Positions 10,729-19,472 of a DNA stretch of 64,000 nucleotides are shown here, one piece after another. The notes under the pieces are model-generated. The model saw only the letters and a program-made list of their open reading frames with translations, did no database searches and was not told the origin of the DNA. Every line of letters starts with the position of its first letter. The first letter of the stretch is position 1. The stretch covers positions 1,178,001 to 1,242,000 of the forward strand of contig NC_009068.1 in the NCBI RefSeq assembly GCF_000209165.1, given 5' to 3'. Made by a program: the position numbers and the translations under genes. Source of the stretch: Scheffersomyces stipitis CBS 6054 (lineage: Eukaryota; Ascomycota; Pichiomycetes; Serinales; Debaryomycetaceae).

Positions 10729-13107
10729 CTATCCCCTTCTCGTATTTCTGAAAGTAGACGACTTACCCTCGTTCAACTTTCTCGTCTTTTTGGCTGGCTT
10801 AGGACCCTCGCTCTCCTTGGAGTATGGGTCAAATGAACGTTTCTTCTGGTTTTCCTTCTTCTTATTATACCTGTCCTTGCCAGTGTCAAGCATGACTTTA
10901 TTGGATGTAGCAAAGTCCAATACTGGGCCTTCTAACTGTTTCAATGTAGTTTGAGGATTCTTCTTTTGTTGAACCCCATGCTTCTTCTTACGAATAGTGA
11001 CAATTTCATTTGGATCGAGTTTATCTTCTTTGAACAGAATAACTGGTTGAATGGGCTGGATTTCTACTGCTGGTTGAGATTCCTCAGCTATTTCTTGTTC
11101 TTCGTCTGCTTCTTCAGCAACCTCAGTGGAGACAGTCATAGACTGTGATCTCTCGAGCTCTTGAAGACCATTCCAAACCTCTACAAGTCTTGAATTGTAT
11201 TCGCTGCCAAAGTCGTGTTTAACGACTACAGACTTCTCTGGATCGATTTCGAGCGTTTGCTGTGCAGAATTATCGTAGATATTAGAGAACAAACGAGTCA
11301 GTTTAGAAACTAACGATGTGCTGGTAGAATTGCCTAATAAAACATCCAAGCTTTGACAAAGAAGGTCAAAGCTTTCGCCTGTTTGTTCTGCAACATCTTC
11401 ATCAATATTCGAATAGTCTACCTCTGCTACACTCCTTCCATTCTGGGCATCGTTCCATTTGTCTACCAAGTCCCAGTCGTTGTCGGAAGCCAACTTCAAT
11501 GTGTTTTCAAGCAACTCTGCTACTTCTTTGGCGTTTAATCTCACATGCTCGGACACAAAATGAGAAGCCCCCAATACTTTCGCAACATCCACAGGTTGAT
11601 TCAAGTTGGCCAAGTTGACCAAGAGCTGGTTTGGCATCACGAAACGGACAGATTCGTCTTCGATCTTTGCAATACGGTCTCGCCAATTGTACAAAGCTTC
11701 AACTACTGATTTTTTATGAGAAGGCACATTGTATTGCACCATGATAGATGAGAAAGGCTCCCGGGGATTACTGGCCATTACAGGACAGGAAACCCTGCTG
11801 TTGATATTATTGGTCAAAGGTCTGAATGGAGTGTATTCGAAACGTCTTTTGGCTACTTGACGCGAATCAAACAATACTCTTTGAAGCTTCTCGTTTCCAG
11901 CATCTATAAGTTTATTCTTCAACTGGTCGAAAATGCTCAACAAGAAATGAGTATCAGATCTTGCGTAGGCCATCATGGGAGGCAGAAGCGGCCTGATTCG
12001 CCAGTCGGCTAACTGGTACTTCTTGGATGTCTTGAAGTGGGCAAATGTCTCTAACAAATAGGCCAATGAAAACTTAGGAAATCCCAACAGCTTTGAGGCA
12101 TGGTAGGTGTCAAACAAAGAAACTATGTACAAGCCAAGATCTCTCTGCAACCAGATGATGTCCATAAACGCACCGTGAAAGACTTTGACAATGTGAGGAT
12201 TGGTGAAAACTGTGTTGAGACACTCCAAATCGTCACGGAGAGCCAACGTATCAATTATCCAGTCTTGGTCTCTATTAGATATCTGCATCAAACATACAAT
12301 TCCGTAGTAAGAACGGTAATCGTGATGTTCCAAATCTACTGCAATTTCTGACAGTTTTTTCAACTCCTCTACCATCTTCTGCAACTCTTCCACAGTGTCT
12401 ACCCAAGTGGCTGTGGTTGAAGTCCAGTCTTGTGGAGCTATTGGTTCTGATTTCTCAAGAATCGAAGCAGGATAGGGCTGTGTGTCAATCTCATATTCAT
12501 ATGGTTGTGGATAGAATGCAGGGTCGACAATCTCGATAGAATTCTCATAATTGGGCTCTGGACTCTTCAATTCTACACTTTCCTCAAAGCTTTTTAAGCC
12601 ATTGGGTTTACAAGTGAGTTTGGGCTTGAAAGGATGAGATTCTGAGTTGTCTACTGGTACTCTGAAACTGAGTTGAGGCTTCGTTATCCTCTTCCCAGAA
12701 TGCTTCAGATTGACATCGTTGCCATCTTCCAAGTACTGCAAGTTCTTACTGTTGCTGTTATCATCTTTCCTTCCATTCTTGGCCCTGATAGCCTGGTCAA
12801 ATGCACTGTCGATATTCTCAAAAATGCTATCAAGCACATTGGCAATAGGCTTCCAGTCCGATTCACTAGAAATGTTGTCAATTCCAAATCTGATGCTACT
12901 ACTGGTTTCTTCAGTGGGACCCACATTCCGTATCAATTTGTTCGCTATGTCCAAGACACCTCTGGCAGATGTATCAATCTTCTGTGCCAAATCAGCATCC
13001 ACTGATTTGTAGAAGTTCACATCCTGAGCAGCTAGAGCCGAAGCAGCACGAACAGTCTGCATCACTTTCGGCAAGACAGCCTCATGGATATCCTTGGGTT
13101 GTGACAT
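10729..13107 (-). CDS. RRP6: Nuclear exosome 3'-5' exoribonuclease Rrp6
   Basis: Rrp6 is the nuclear exosome's distributive exonuclease, trimming 5.8S rRNA and snoRNAs and degrading cryptic transcripts. The 792-residue protein has the order PMC2NT region (about 10-110), DEDD-Y exonuclease (about 230-400), HRDC (about 463-540) and a basic Lys-rich C-terminal tail. Catalytic residues are visible: D258 and E260 in AVDLEHHDYRS, D316 in GAFMDIIWL, and Y381/D385 in YARSDTHFLL. Codon 375 is CTG (11983-11985). S. cerevisiae has Ser at this place in RIRPLSKPM, which supports CUG-Ser decoding. The gene is divergent from REI1 across 271 bp, with shared ribosome-biogenesis-like promoter motifs. Confidence 0.97.
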   Translation of the reverse strand: MSQPKDIHEAVLPKVMQTVRAASALAAQDVNFYKSVDADLAQKIDTSARGVLDIANKLIRNVGPTEETSSSIRFGIDNISSESDWKPIANVLDSIFENIDSAFDQAIRAKNGRKDDNSNSKNLQYLEDGNDVNLKHSGKRITKPQLSFRVPVDNSESHPFKPKLTCKPNGLKSFEESVELKSPEPNYENSIEIVDPAFYPQPYEYEIDTQPYPASILEKSEPIAPQDWTSTTATWVDTVEELQKMVEELKKLSEIAVDLEHHDYRSYYGIVCLMQISNRDQDWIIDTLALRDDLECLNTVFTNPHIVKVFHGAFMDIIWLQRDLGLYIVSLFDTYHASKLLGFPKFSLAYLLETFAHFKTSKKYQLADWRIRPLLPPMMAYARSDTHFLLSIFDQLKNKLIDAGNEKLQRVLFDSRQVAKRRFEYTPFRPLTNNINSRVSCPVMASNPREPFSSIMVQYNVPSHKKSVVEALYNWRDRIAKIEDESVRFVMPNQLLVNLANLNQPVDVAKVLGASHFVSEHVRLNAKEVAELLENTLKLASDNDWDLVDKWNDAQNGRSVAEVDYSNIDEDVAEQTGESFDLLCQSLDVLLGNSTSTSLVSKLTRLFSNIYDNSAQQTLEIDPEKSVVVKHDFGSEYNSRLVEVWNGLQELERSQSMTVSTEVAEEADEEQEIAEESQPAVEIQPIQPVILFKEDKLDPNEIVTIRKKKHGVQQKKNPQTTLKQLEGPVLDFATSNKVMLDTGKDRYNKKKENQKKRSFDPYSKESEGPKPAKKTRKLNEGKSSTFRNTRRG

Positions 13108-13378
13108 GATAAGCGCTGCCTTTGAACTTGAAAGACTATCGAACTACTTTTCACTATAAAATCTCCATAGTTAAGCTCCATAGAAAAAATGAGCAGCCAT
13201 CTCCTCACGTGACCGATTCAGAATTTTTTTGGATTTCGGTTGATTTTTCAGTGAAGCTCATCTTGAATTCGCGCTTAACTATGGAAAATATATTTTTGAA
13301 TAATTTTGAGTAGGATTAGTGATTCAGTACTTTATTAATAAGCATAATCTTACCATTTCACACCCATATCACTACGCC
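13108..13378. promoter_or_regulatory. RRP6-REI1 divergent promoter
   Basis: 271 bp shared by two RNA/ribosome-biogenesis genes. It holds CCATAGTTAAGCTC at 13165-13178 and its inverted copy CTTAACTATGG at 13274-13284, a palindromic TCACGTGA (Cbf1-type) at 13205-13212, an RRPE-like GATTTTTCA at 13242-13250, and a PAC-like GCTCATC (reverse of GATGAGC) at 13256-13262. PAC plus RRPE is the usual fungal ribosome-biogenesis pair. Confidence 0.6.
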
Positions 13379-14617
13379 ATGTTTACGTGTAATACCTGTA
13401 GTTTGCAGTTTCCCACCGCTGAAGACCAGCGGGTTCACATGAAGTCAGAATGGCACCGTTACAATCTCAAAAGAAGAGTAGCCCAGTTACCTTCGATAGA
13501 TGAAGATACTTTTAACTCCAAAGTAGCCTCATTAACTTTGACAGAAGAGGAAGAGCCCAAAAAGAAAGAAAAGCAAGTGACTAAGAAGGAGCAAAGAAGA
13601 AGAGATAAGGAAGCTATACAAGCTAAAAAGAGAGAGATCTTAGAAACAGCCAAGAGAGCTATGTTAGCTAAGATGAAAGAGAATGGAGAAATGCCTTCTG
13701 AACAAACCGAGAATGTCGAACAAGCTGAAGACAGCAAACAAGTTGAAGAAGTTTCTCCAGAAAATGTTGAAGATAAAGATGAAATAGTTGAAAAGACAGA
13801 GCATGAAAATGAAACTCCTCTCACTATCGAAGAAGAAGAAAAGAAGTTGTATGAAGAAAAGATGGCCAATAAGATTGAGATCACACCCACAACGTGTTTG
13901 TTCTCACATCCCAAGTATAATAAGGTATTTGACACTGTAGATGAGAATATTGAACACATGTGGAAGAACTTTGGTCTCTACATACCTGAACAGAACTACT
14001 TGGTAGACAAGGAAGGTTTGATAGGGTACTTGGGAGAAAAGATCAGTTTCGGTTTCTGCATAGCCTGTAGCTACCAGGGCCGTAATGCCGAAGCTGCAAG
14101 AGAGCACATGAAGCAAAAGAGACACATGAGAATACCATACGAGACTGAGGATGAAAAATTGGAGATTTCACAGTTTTACGATTTCTCTTCCACCTATGAC
14201 GATGTAGTTCCTGTTACAAATGGAGATGACGAAGGAGAATGGGAAGATGTTTCTGAAGAAGAAGGCGAAGGAAGTGAAGATGACGATGAGGATGGAGACG
14301 ATTTACCTCTTCCAGAACACGATGCCCTCTACCAGCATGGTCATGAGCTTGTCTTGCCTTCTGGTGCAGTTATTGGCCATCGTTCCATGGCCAGATACTA
14401 CAGACAGAACTTGGCTCCGGAAAGAGTATTATCTGAAGGCCAGGGTACAGTTATTGCTGCTGAGACTAGACACATGATGACTGTGAGAGACAGACAGGTA
14501 TTGGCTACCCAGAAGAGAGCATGGGGCAGACAGAAGAAGAGAGAAGATATTAACGACAGAAGGGCTGCTAAGTTTGTTAACAACCAACCTTACTACAGAG
14601 ACCAGTTATTGCAATAG
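13379..14617 (+). CDS. REI1: Cytoplasmic pre-60S maturation factor Rei1/Reh1 (zinc finger)
   Basis: Rei1 acts late on cytoplasmic pre-60S particles, helping recycle Arx1-Alb1 and probing the peptide exit tunnel with its C-terminus. The product is 412 residues from the ATG at 13379. The frame runs 20 codons further upstream without an ATG. Zinc finger 1 is at residues 4-26 (C4, C7, H20, H26), followed by the conserved WHRYNLKRRVAQLP. A Lys/Glu-rich linker leads to a second finger region (TCLFSHPKYNK; FCIACSYQGR...HMKQKRHM). The acidic stretch (EEEGEGSEDDDEDGDD) precedes a conserved basic C-terminus ending FVNNQPYYRDQLLQ. The paralogue Reh1 is similar, so the symbol is the likelier of two. Confidence 0.9.
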   Translation: MFTCNTCSLQFPTAEDQRVHMKSEWHRYNLKRRVAQLPSIDEDTFNSKVASLTLTEEEEPKKKEKQVTKKEQRRRDKEAIQAKKREILETAKRAMLAKMKENGEMPSEQTENVEQAEDSKQVEEVSPENVEDKDEIVEKTEHENETPLTIEEEEKKLYEEKMANKIEITPTTCLFSHPKYNKVFDTVDENIEHMWKNFGLYIPEQNYLVDKEGLIGYLGEKISFGFCIACSYQGRNAEAAREHMKQKRHMRIPYETEDEKLEISQFYDFSSTYDDVVPVTNGDDEGEWEDVSEEEGEGSEDDDEDGDDLPLPEHDALYQHGHELVLPSGAVIGHRSMARYYRQNLAPERVLSEGQGTVIAAETRHMMTVRDRQVLATQKRAWGRQKKREDINDRRAAKFVNNQPYYRDQLLQ

Positions 14618-14748
14618 TTTGATCCTGATAGCATTTCTAATTTCGTGTACATTACTATAATTTATAGAAATTCTTACCATTTAATAGACATTCTACATTT
14701 AGTAAGAAGCGAATTAACTTTTATTATCCAGAATATTAGTAGAAGATA

Positions 14749-17454
14749 TTAGTAAAAAATAAATAAGATGACGAATGCAACCACCAAGTCGACAAAGAAG
14801 TTGACCAACACAGACCAACTGGCAAAGTACAACAACTTTGGTGAGAACACCGTCCAAATAAATAAGTGAAATCTCAAATTAATACAAGAACCAAGAAGGT
14901 TGACAGCAGCAATAGCATAGAAAACTAATGTCACATTTGATTTCACCAAGAAAACCGATTTGCGTAAGAACAGGAAGTTGATCAAGTCTTTGGACGCTAA
15001 CTCACTGTTGAACAAAACTCTGGATGGCTCGAAGAATATCTGGAGTCCCGAGAGAGACCAGTACACTGGAGCTACGAAGTTCGACAAGAATGTCAAAACA
15101 CCCACCGGGATAACATCATACGATTTGATTCCGTTGTATGCATTGGACAAATCTACAGTGGCCAACAGGTTTGTGTTTCCCAAGCAGAAGAACGAAAGAT
15201 TTTGCATGCAAATGGTGAAAATTGCACAGATTGCAATGAGCTGATCAATGTCAACCCCTTTAACTTGAACTGACACAACCAACTTGGTGAAGGCAAACTT
15301 GATCAACATGAAGGTAAGGAACATCGGAATATTTTCATATTTGGACTGCTGTAATAAATACAAGGTGGAAATGTTAATCATGTCCGTGATGATTCCAGAG
15401 CTAAGCTTCTTGATCTTTCCTGCTACAATTCTAAGACCCAAGATGCCCAAAATGAAGTAGCCACTTAGTCTGGCAATCAGAATATTTAGGTCCTGTAATT
15501 GGAACTTGAAATCAGGGTCGTTTAACGATTTGATATCGACATCATATGAACTCAACACCCATTTAAACAAGAAATTGAGCCAACCAGGTACATCATAGCC
15601 ATCATTGTAGTATTGGCATACTTTGAACAGGAACGAAATAGAGCTGGCTACAAAGATAAGGACAAAAGACAACAAATTTCCTGCTTGCTGGAAATCTGAA
15701 TTTCTGCCTTGTGAATCGTTAAGAATACTTAAACACTCGACAATTCTTCCTTGTGCAAAAATGGCTACTGTGGTCACCAAGTAAGTGATCAAGTTTAACG
15801 CCCACAACAAGTCGCTGTTTTCATTGAGCAAGTAGTATGAAATCGTGTTGGACGATGAGTATTTTTGACCACTATTGTTCCATGATCTGATGATTCTTAT
15901 TCCAATGAATATCAAACTCCAATAGAAGGCATTGGTTCTGTTCAAAACGAAACATGTGAAAGCTAGATATACAAAACTCAAGACAGTAAAGAACCACCAG
16001 AGCTGATGTTCTTCTTCAATTAGTGAAGAACCATGGAAATGTAGCGAGTACACTATGGCAAATAACTGGAAATATTGGGCTAACTTGAAAGAATTTTCAG
16101 ACTGTTTCAAGAAGTACGAATTGAACGTAATCAACGTAACTACAGCCGAAACAACAGTCAAAGCAAATCCCGTCCACATATCATCATAGTTATAGTTCGT
16201 AGCAGCAGATGCCAAAATATCTTGTACCTTTAACAAGAAGTCAAAGTGATCATCAATAGAACTAACTACCTTCGAATCTTGCAATTGACTCCATTTCTCC
16301 CACACATCCAAGTGTTCCAGCTTATCGTGTTTTGCAGAAAACAAATCCATGAATTGGTTACAGTTTTCCATCAAAATGGCCAACTTCTGCTTTTCACTAG
16401 GCCAAAGCTCTAAAAGCTCTCTGATGATAATCCCCAAACTGTTCTTAGGAATTGGAAAGTTCAAAAGTCCAGCCAAAGTAGGCACCAAATCGATTTGACT
16501 TACCGAAGAGTAGTACGAGTAATCTGGAGAATCAGCTAATGGAGCTTTTTGCTCATTTTTGTGGTTAAACTTGGGTGAAATAAACAGCAACGCTGCGTTG
16601 GTTTCACCGACAGAAGATGCACCGTGGTTTCCTATTTCGTTCATCCCATGGTCTCCCATAAGGACAATAAGAACACTCTCCTTACGTTTCTGAGAAGTTT
16701 CAGCATATTCATACAATCTTCGAAGCACGCTATCCATTTCCTCTTGCTTCGGTTTCATGAAGACAGAGTTCGGGCCCCCCTTATGGCCAATATGGTCTAG
16801 ACCTAAGTAGTGCAAAATCAAGCCGTCCCAACGCGATTGCTGTCTGTCGAGTTCTTCCGTCAAATGTCTCGTGACATTGAGATCAACTTCCGTGAAGTCG
16901 CTGACAAAAAAAGAGTTGGTTCCCTCGACCTTGTCGAACTGGCCAGGAAACAACTTCAACCAGGTATCGTCACCATAGAAGTTGATGCTTTTACCCAACT
17001 TCTTGTACTGGTAGATCCACGAGTCCTGCGAAAGCAAGCCCTGCGATTGGTCCTTGTCGTCAGCGACATTAAGAATTGCGTCCAAAAAGTTAGGCGTGCC
17101 TCCTGTGGTGATACCTTTGAGTCTGGGTAGAGTCACTGTGGGGGGATGGGAAAACCCAGTGAATGGAACAGCTTTACCGTCGTTGATCAACTCGTGAAGA
17201 AAAGTCATATGAGAATGTTCCTGTGAGTAGCAAAAGTCTGCTCTCATAGCATCTACAACCATGACAATGACCTTGTCGAACTGAGGTTTGCCTCGTTCAG
17301 CAAACGGAGATGCCCCATTGTGGAAGTTGCCGAAACCTGGAAGTACTACTTTCGAAGGAAAGAAGCCGCGGAAAAAAAGCAAGAGTCCGGCAATATGTGC
17401 ACCTATAAGAAGCAATTGCACGACCCAGCGTGTGGCTAAAGACGTCAGACCCAT
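14749..17454 (-). CDS. LAS21: GPI ethanolamine phosphate transferase 2 (Las21/Gpi7)
   Basis: Adds ethanolamine phosphate to the second mannose of GPI precursors in the ER. The 901-residue protein has an N-terminal membrane anchor (about 9-29) and a luminal alkaline-phosphatase-like catalytic domain. The metal-site motifs are VVDAMRADF (D68), SHPPTVTLPRLKG (101-114, holding the catalytic Thr), HYLGLDHIGH (about 214-224) and GDHGMNEIGNHG (about 270-281). About ten or more membrane helices fill the C-terminal half (from about 430). The FSHPPTVTLPR context and length fit Las21/Gpi7 rather than Mcd4 or Gpi13. The start is the first ATG. The gene diverges from the amidohydrolase gene. Confidence 0.94.
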   Translation of the reverse strand: MGLTSLATRWVVQLLLIGAHIAGLLLFFRGFFPSKVVLPGFGNFHNGASPFAERGKPQFDKVIVMVVDAMRADFCYSQEHSHMTFLHELINDGKAVPFTGFSHPPTVTLPRLKGITTGGTPNFLDAILNVADDKDQSQGLLSQDSWIYQYKKLGKSINFYGDDTWLKLFPGQFDKVEGTNSFFVSDFTEVDLNVTRHLTEELDRQQSRWDGLILHYLGLDHIGHKGGPNSVFMKPKQEEMDSVLRRLYEYAETSQKRKESVLIVLMGDHGMNEIGNHGASSVGETNAALLFISPKFNHKNEQKAPLADSPDYSYYSSVSQIDLVPTLAGLLNFPIPKNSLGIIIRELLELWPSEKQKLAILMENCNQFMDLFSAKHDKLEHLDVWEKWSQLQDSKVVSSIDDHFDFLLKVQDILASAATNYNYDDMWTGFALTVVSAVVTLITFNSYFLKQSENSFKLAQYFQLFAIVYSLHFHGSSLIEEEHQLWWFFTVLSFVYLAFTCFVLNRTNAFYWSLIFIGIRIIRSWNNSGQKYSSSNTISYYLLNENSDLLWALNLITYLVTTVAIFAQGRIVECLSILNDSQGRNSDFQQAGNLLSFVLIFVASSISFLFKVCQYYNDGYDVPGWLNFLFKWVLSSYDVDIKSLNDPDFKFQLQDLNILIARLSGYFILGILGLRIVAGKIKKLSSGIITDMINISTLYLLQQSKYENIPMFLTFMLIKFAFTKLVVSVQVKGVDIDQLIAICAIFTICMQNLSFFCLGNTNLLATVDLSNAYNGIKSYDVIPVGVLTFLSNFVAPVYWSLSGLQIFFEPSRVLFNSELASKDLINFLFLRKSVFLVKSNVTLVFYAIAAVNLLGSCINLRFHLFIWTVFSPKLLYFASWSVLVNFFVDLVVAFVILFIFY

Positions 17455-18173
17455 CAGCCGTCAATATAGTTGCAAGATGGCAGATATAGCTGTTTTAGAG
17501 GAAAACGTGAAAAATCCAGATGAGATCCACGATTGTTATTTCTCCAGATTTAGTGGAGAATGGTTTGATTTTCGGACCTGCATAGAGTAGAAGCGCGCGC
17601 ACTTCCTGGAAATTTTCCCAGCTCGTTCTTAACTATGGCGGATTTAGAGAGACTTTTTCTTGGGAGCACCAAGTATTATTCAAGAGATTAGTGGGGCTAA
17701 TCACACATTTATAGGAGAAGGAGCCTCTGGTGTATAAGAAGAAGGAATTATTGCCGAGGACAGAAACTACGGAAGTGGTATGGCCGGGTTACGAGAGAGA
17801 ATCATTAAGATTGTTCTACAAAAAAGTAGATGCTAAAGGCTTGGAGTTCTACAGTTAACTTCTACAGCTCCAGAACTGTGTCGCCTGGAACATGTCGCAA
17901 TTGTTGCACGACATTATCTTATCGCTCAGTATGGGAAAGTAATATGGAGCTTGGTTCCCGCACCTGCCTAATATGGATACTCGATCCTTACCTACAAGCA
18001 AATTCCGCTCTCTATCAAACATATAAAACCCCGGACGCATAGACGAAAGTGAAAAATGGAAAATAACGTAAAGAGTAAAGTGAAAAATTTATAAGGTACT
18101 TGAAGAAAAATCAGGGTTACCGTGAAAAGTGAAACAGTTTCCATTTATCAAGAGTCTACAATCGCAAATCAGG
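17455..18173. promoter_or_regulatory. LAS21 / amidohydrolase divergent promoter
   Basis: 719 bp. CTTAACTATGG at 17628-17638 matches the element found in the RRP6-REI1 promoter. A TATAAA box at 18022-18027 is about 150 bp before the amidohydrolase ATG. Two AGTGAAAAAT blocks at about 18049 and 18079-18090 are RRPE-like. No gene seen. Confidence 0.45.
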
Positions 18174-19472
18174 ATGTCTTTCAAATCGTTAAAACTTACC
18201 CCCGGCAGATTGCTTGCTACCATTCATGACACGGCTGAGAAGTTCGGTGCCAAAGGAGTGTGGGGCCCAGCATCGACTGAAACTGGAGTATGTCGTCTCA
18301 CGTTAAGCGATCTTGACAAAGGAGTGAGAGATTGGTTTATCGCGGAAACGAAAGGCTTAGGCTGCGAAATCAAGGTCGACCAGATCGGTAATATTTTTGC
18401 CATATACCCAGGGAAAAAAGAAAATGCCAATGCTCTCCCAACAGCCATTGGGTCTCATTTGGATACCCAGCCTACTGGGGGAAGATACGACGGGATCTAC
18501 GGAGTGTTGTCTGGGTTGGAAGTGTTGAGAACACTAAAGGACAACGACTTTGTGCCCAACTACCCAATTGCGCTTATAGACTGGACCAATGAAGAAGGTG
18601 CCAGATTCCCCATGTCGATCATGGCCTCGAGTGTATGGGCTCAAAACATTCCTTTGGAACGGGCCTATAAGCTTGAGTCAGTGACAGATGCCGAGCCTGT
18701 AACTGTAGAACACGAGTTGAAAAGAATCGGCTATTTGGGTGAAACTGCAGCCAGTTACCTTGCCAATCCCATTAAAGCTCATTTCGAGATTCATATTGAG
18801 CAGGGCCCTATTCTTGAAGACGAGGACAAACTCATTGGTATCGTCACAGGAGTCCAAGCATATTCTTGGATCAAGGTAAAAGTATTTGGTAAGGCACAAC
18901 ATACAGGGACTACACCTTTGGCAGCTCGTTCTGATGCCTTGTTAGCAGCTTCCAAGATGATTGTCAAAGGTAACGAATTGGCCAAGAAACATAACTGTTT
19001 ATTCTCTGTAGGTGTTCTCAATCTTCAACCAGCTGTAGTCAATGTGATTCCCGAACATGTCGAGTTCATTATCGATGTACGTCATGTGAAGGATGATGGT
19101 TTGAGCGTAATTTTGGAGGAGATCAAGTCGGACTTTGTTCTGATTGTTGGTGATTCTGGAAGGGCTTTGACAGTCGAGTTTGACCACATTTACACTTCAG
19201 ATGCTGTCAAATTCCATGAAGACTGTATTTCTAGTGTAACCGAATCAGCGGAAGAGATAGTGGGAAAAGAGAAGGCTCGTACTATCATCAGTGGTGCTGG
19301 TCACGACTCATGTGCTACAAGTACTAGAGTACCTACGTCGATGATCTTCATTCCTTCGAAAGACGGAGTCAGTCACAACCCTGCCGAATACAGTAAGCCG
19401 GAAGAGGTCCACACTGGATTTGAAGTATTGCTTAATGCGGTGCTCAAGTACGATAGCAAGAGAACTGATTAA
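18174..19472 (+). CDS. M20-family amidohydrolase, beta-ureidopropionase (Pyd3)-like
   Basis: Strong resemblance to Lachancea kluyveri Pyd3 (beta-alanine synthase), which hydrolyses N-carbamoyl-beta-alanine to beta-alanine, CO2 and ammonia in reductive pyrimidine breakdown. The product is 432 residues from the ATG at 18174; codons further up have no ATG. Di-metal ligands are in place: H95 and D106 (GSHLDTQPTGGRYDG), E140/E141 (NEEGARF), H207 (IHIEQGP) and H401 (GVSHNPAEYS). The substrate-binding Arg position in the dimerisation domain is kept (VRH, R303). AQHTGTTP keeps the catalytic-domain bridging His. Related N-carbamoyl-amino-acid hydrolases and allantoate hydrolases share this fold, so the exact substrate is an inference. 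A transporter gene lies 2 kb downstream on the same strand. Confidence 0.85.
   Translation: MSFKSLKLTPGRLLATIHDTAEKFGAKGVWGPASTETGVCRLTLSDLDKGVRDWFIAETKGLGCEIKVDQIGNIFAIYPGKKENANALPTAIGSHLDTQPTGGRYDGIYGVLSGLEVLRTLKDNDFVPNYPIALIDWTNEEGARFPMSIMASSVWAQNIPLERAYKLESVTDAEPVTVEHELKRIGYLGETAASYLANPIKAHFEIHIEQGPILEDEDKLIGIVTGVQAYSWIKVKVFGKAQHTGTTPLAARSDALLAASKMIVKGNELAKKHNCLFSVGVLNLQPAVVNVIPEHVEFIIDVRHVKDDGLSVILEEIKSDFVLIVGDSGRALTVEFDHIYTSDAVKFHEDCISSVTESAEEIVGKEKARTIISGAGHDSCATSTRVPTSMIFIPSKDGVSHNPAEYSKPEEVHTGFEVLLNAVLKYDSKRTD

Noticed and set aside
13459..13959. 166-codon minus-strand ORF inside REI1
   Set aside because: Ser/Phe-rich antisense shadow of the acidic/Lys-rich REI1 coding sequence.
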